A DNA stretch of 36,612 nucleotides from Acidilobaceae archaeon (GTDB taxonomy: Archaea; Thermoproteota; Thermoprotei_A; Sulfolobales; Acidilobaceae). Below the pieces are notes generated by a model that was given only the letters and a program-made list of their open reading frames with translations, had not been told where the DNA came from and did no database searches. This document shows, piece by piece, positions 34,279-36,612 of the stretch. The stretch is from the NCBI GenBank assembly GCA_027082825.1, contig JALWTO010000055.1, forward strand, positions 1-36,612, in the 5' to 3' direction. The translations under genes were made by a program, and so were the position numbers. Numbering within the stretch: position 1 is the first letter of the stretch; each line of letters starts with the position of its first letter.

Positions 34279-35049
34279 TTGAGAAAAAACAAAGAAGGTC
34301 CCATCATCCAAGGCATTTTGAAGAATGATGCGTACTGGATTTTTATAAATAGGCCCGATAAACTAAATGCCTTAAATTTAGAATCATGGAAGGAACTAGG
34401 TTCTGAAATTAAAAAAGGTTGTGAAAGCGATGCCGTAGCTCTGGTAATTACGGGAAGAGGAAGAGCGTTTAGCTCGGGAGACGATATAAAGGACCTGTAT
34501 TCCCTTAAAAGCTATGAAGAGGCGCATAATTTCTTTAAAACTATATGGAATGTTTTAAAAAGTATAATTGAATGCGAGAAGCCTGTAATTGCAGCGGTCA
34601 ATGGGTTAGCTCTCGGAGGAGGGTCTGAAATATTAATAGTGTCTGACATAGTAGTGGCTGCCAGAACTGCATGGATAAGCTTTCCTGAGGTAAGTTTAGG
34701 TCTTTTGCCTCCCTTCTTCATGAGCATAGGTCCCTATGTTATCGGGATAAAGAGAACAAAGTTTCTCTCGTTAACAGGTCAGAGGCTCAGTGCAGAAGAA
34801 GCCAGACAGTATGGAATAGTGGACTTAGTGGTTGAAGATGCTAGACTTTCAAGAGAGGTTGAAGCACTCATAGAAGATCTTAAGAGTTATCCTCAAAAAG
34901 CCATACGATCCATTAAAAAGCTCTGCTCCGTTCATCTTAAGAAATTGGAAGAGAATGTTGATATGTTTATCGATGAGCTTTCTAAGCTAACACAGGAAGC
35001 TGAATCAAAGAAAAAGATGGAGTACTTCTTGCTGAGGAGGAGGAAATAA
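34279..35049 (+). CDS. Enoyl-CoA hydratase/isomerase (crotonase) family protein
   Basis: The protein has 256 residues from a TTG at 34279 with AGGTG upstream; a TTG at 34258 would add seven residues. Crotonase features are FINRPDKLNALNLESW, the oxyanion-hole segment GRGRAFSSGDDIKDL, and PVIAAVNGLALGGGSEILIVSD with FPEVSLGLLPPFFM. Of the two hydratase Glu positions, one is kept (the PEV segment) and the GGGSE segment also supplies Glu. The enzyme probably hydrates or isomerises an acyl-CoA. Its stop overlaps the ATG of the next gene (TAATG), showing coupling. Confidence 0.88.
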   Translation: MRKNKEGPIIQGILKNDAYWIFINRPDKLNALNLESWKELGSEIKKGCESDAVALVITGRGRAFSSGDDIKDLYSLKSYEEAHNFFKTIWNVLKSIIECEKPVIAAVNGLALGGGSEILIVSDIVVAARTAWISFPEVSLGLLPPFFMSIGPYVIGIKRTKFLSLTGQRLSAEEARQYGIVDLVVEDARLSREVEALIEDLKSYPQKAIRSIKKLCSVHLKKLEENVDMFIDELSKLTQEAESKKKMEYFLLRRRK

Positions 35050-35762
35050 TGCCTAAGGATCTAAGACTTATTACATCCTTTGAGAAAATAGATGAGGCTA
35101 TTCTAATCGTTCCTGTAGGAAGTATTGAACAGCATTGTAATATGCCTGTAGGAACAGACTGTATTATAGCGGAAAAACTTTCCTGGCTTGTATGTAAAAA
35201 GTATGAAGAGGAATCTAAAAAAGAAAAATGTATTATAGCACCCGCACTCTGCTACGCCTTCTCACCTGAATGGTCTTTATCACCCGGAACAGTAACTCTC
35301 TCTATTGATACTTTTTCGAAGTTCATAAAGGAGATAATTAAAAGCTTCAGTAATTGGGGTTTTAGGAAGATACTTTTTCTAAACGCACATGGAGGAAATT
35401 CTTCAATTCTCAGTTCAATACTAGCTGAGACGGTAAACAGTTTAGAGAATTACATAAAGATAGGATTGTTAGATTATTGGAAATGTCTTGATTTAGATAT
35501 AGGACATGCGAGTAGTGTAGAATATCTAATTCTTAAACTTCTTAATGAAAACAACATTTATGCTAACAACGTAGGTTGTCCTAGTGCAAAAATCTCTTCA
35601 TATAGGGGATTGAAAGTTTTTACAAAAGGATCCATGTTTCCCGAAGAAATCAGCTCTAAGCAAGAGGAAAAGGTGAATTTATCAAAAATTATTGATTGCT
35701 TGGTGGGGGCCATAGTTTACTTTAATGATAAAACATCGAACTCACACCATTACATAGGTTAA
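35049..35762 (+). CDS. Creatininase-family amidohydrolase (possible ArfB/FAPy deformylase)
   Basis: The protein has 237 residues. Family motifs are VPVGSIEQHCNMPVGTDC (Glu, His and Asp metal ligands), PALCYAFSPEWSLSPGTVTL, NAHGGNSSIL and IGHASSVEYL, which matches the HAG/HAS-x-x-E-T/Y segment. Members hydrolyse amide or formyl bonds. In archaea one branch (ArfB) deformylates a pyrimidine intermediate in riboflavin and deazaflavin synthesis. The segment after DIGHAS differs from the most common DxHAGE form, so the branch is not certain. It starts inside the hydratase stop (TAATG). Confidence 0.85.
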   Translation: MPKDLRLITSFEKIDEAILIVPVGSIEQHCNMPVGTDCIIAEKLSWLVCKKYEEESKKEKCIIAPALCYAFSPEWSLSPGTVTLSIDTFSKFIKEIIKSFSNWGFRKILFLNAHGGNSSILSSILAETVNSLENYIKIGLLDYWKCLDLDIGHASSVEYLILKLLNENNIYANNVGCPSAKISSYRGLKVFTKGSMFPEEISSKQEEKVNLSKIIDCLVGAIVYFNDKTSNSHHYIG

Positions 35763-35830
35763 ATTCAAAGACGACCACATACTACAACGTTTTAAAAAGA
35801 TAAAGTTAGCATATATTTATGAGGTGCTAA

Positions 35831-36612
35831 ATGGTGACTGGATTTACTGGGGGTGACCTGATCAGCTTACTCTTTTGGATCCTGTTCTTCTATCTACTCT
35901 TTCACCCACAAGCCCAAATAAAATCGCTACAGGCAGCTAGACTGAAGCTCATCAGAAAGATAGAAGAGAAGTATGGGTGGAGAGTAATAACTATGATCCA
36001 TAGACAAGAAAGAATAGGATTCTTAGGATTTCCAGTATATAGATATATAGATATCGAAGATTCTGAGGCAGTAATAAGAGCTATAAGGACCACTCCACCA
36101 AACCAACCAATAGCCTTAATTCTTCATACACCAGGAGGTTTAGTTTTAGCAGCCTCTCAAATAGCCATGGCCCTTAAGAGGCACAAAGGGAAAAAGATCG
36201 TAATAGTTCCACACTATGCTATGAGCGGGGGAACCCTCATAGCATTAGCAGCGGATGAAATAATTATGGATCCAGATGCCGTCTTAGGACCTTTAGATCC
36301 CCAACTTCAGACTCCACGTGGCGTCTTTCCAGCTCCCAGCCTGATAAAGGTTGCCAAAGAGAAGGGCGAAAAGGCTTCAGATGATACAATCATATTAGCT
36401 GATGTCGCTGAGAAAGCTTTGAAGGAAGTACAAGCATTAATAATTAAACTTTTAGAAGATAAAATGGACTTAGAAAAAGCGACTGAGGTGGCGAAGAAAC
36501 TCACAGAGGGCTATTATACTCATGACTACCCGATTACCGTAGAGGAAGCTAAAGAACTAGGATTACCCGTCTCAACGAATGTGCCTATGGAAGTATATGA
36601 GCTGATGGAACT
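35831..36612 (+). CDS. SDH/SppA-type membrane serine protease (ClpP-like fold), cut by window end
   Basis: The frame is open from ATG 35831 (GAGGTG four bases upstream) to the window end, giving 260 residues so far. An N-terminal membrane helix (LISLLFWILFFYLLF) is followed by a soluble helix (KSLQAARLKLIRKIEEKYG). The protease domain has ALILHTPGGLVLAASQIAMAL and the nucleophile segment PHYAMSGGTLIALAADEIIM, where MSGG supplies the catalytic Ser, then DAVLGPLDPQL. These proteins belong to the SDH proteinase (DUF114) group related to SppA; a Lys is expected as the general base. The C-terminus is missing. TATA-like TTTTAAAAAG at about 35791 would be its promoter. Confidence 0.9.
   Translation, partial: MVTGFTGGDLISLLFWILFFYLLFHPQAQIKSLQAARLKLIRKIEEKYGWRVITMIHRQERIGFLGFPVYRYIDIEDSEAVIRAIRTTPPNQPIALILHTPGGLVLAASQIAMALKRHKGKKIVIVPHYAMSGGTLIALAADEIIMDPDAVLGPLDPQLQTPRGVFPAPSLIKVAKEKGEKASDDTIILADVAEKALKEVQALIIKLLEDKMDLEKATEVAKKLTEGYYTHDYPITVEEAKELGLPVSTNVPMEVYELME

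Noticed and set aside
1-36612. tRNA or rRNA genes
   Set aside because: Scanned for GGTTCGAAT-type T-arm sequences and rRNA-like GC blocks; the few matches lie inside clear protein genes and lack the cloverleaf.

Overview
The window is archaeal and probably comes from a thermophile. Archaeal marker genes fill it: a four-subunit pyruvate:ferredoxin oxidoreductase (porGDAB), tRNA-Ile2 agmatidine synthetase (TiaS), archaeal phosphoglycerate mutase (ApgM), a geranylgeranyl-reductase-family flavoprotein, a single-domain TRAM protein, Trm1, THEP1, a two-domain glutaredoxin-like protein disulfide oxidoreductase, a two-AAA CDC48/VAT ATPase and a bifunctional phosphoglucose/phosphomannose isomerase. 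Base composition is AT-rich (about 40 % GC by eye), genes are tightly packed, TTG and GTG starts are common, Shine-Dalgarno sites match GGAGGTGAT, and TATA-like boxes precede many genes. The gene set suggests a TACK/Thermoproteota-type or Korarchaeota-like lineage, but the phylum cannot be fixed from the sequence alone. No rRNA, tRNA or CRISPR array was found.

Layout. 1-5180 (minus strand): the start of ribose-5-phosphate isomerase, the porGDAB operon, a 343-base gap carrying a small family of dispersed repeats, then tiaS behind a stand-alone Lrp/AsnC-type ligand-binding domain. 5346-9237: apgM, a possible small RNA, a potassium channel, a GT39/PMT-like membrane glycosyltransferase and a TRAM protein. 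9545-11236: an unrecognised 192-residue protein and the lipid-type flavoprotein reductase. 11457-17339 (plus): an unrecognised basic 138-residue protein coupled to an MrfA/Hrq1-type helicase, a PhoH-type ATPase fused to KH domains, a ROK sugar kinase and a medium-chain dehydrogenase. 17346-20035 (minus): an HTH protein, THEP1 and Trm1 in overlapping frames. 20246-23785: a PPP-type phosphatase, a Cys-rich HTH regulator, the disulfide oxidoreductase and an unrecognised 407-residue protein.

24021-25395 is a TnpB-like (IS200/IS605 OrfB lineage) insertion. It has an intact RuvC D-E-D triad but no zinc ribbon. A GC-rich, strongly structured block of about 160 bases precedes the gene and small competing hairpins follow it. 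25401-32972 (minus) holds two linked runs: GT2 glycosyltransferase, metallophosphoesterase and UPF0235 protein; then phosphoglucose/phosphomannose isomerase, HD-domain hydrolase, CDC48 and a small winged-helix-like protein. 33418-36612 (plus): a protein resembling nucleotide-modification-associated Nmad3 proteins, an enoyl-CoA hydratase, a creatininase-family amidohydrolase and a membrane-anchored SDH/SppA-type serine protease cut by the window end.

The core content is ordinary sugar, central-carbon and RNA metabolism. The parts most worth a second look are the zinc-ribbonless TnpB element with its 5' structured block, the 138-residue protein/helicase pair, the Nmad3-like gene, two GC-rich islands that may be small RNAs, and signs of recombination inside cdc48.
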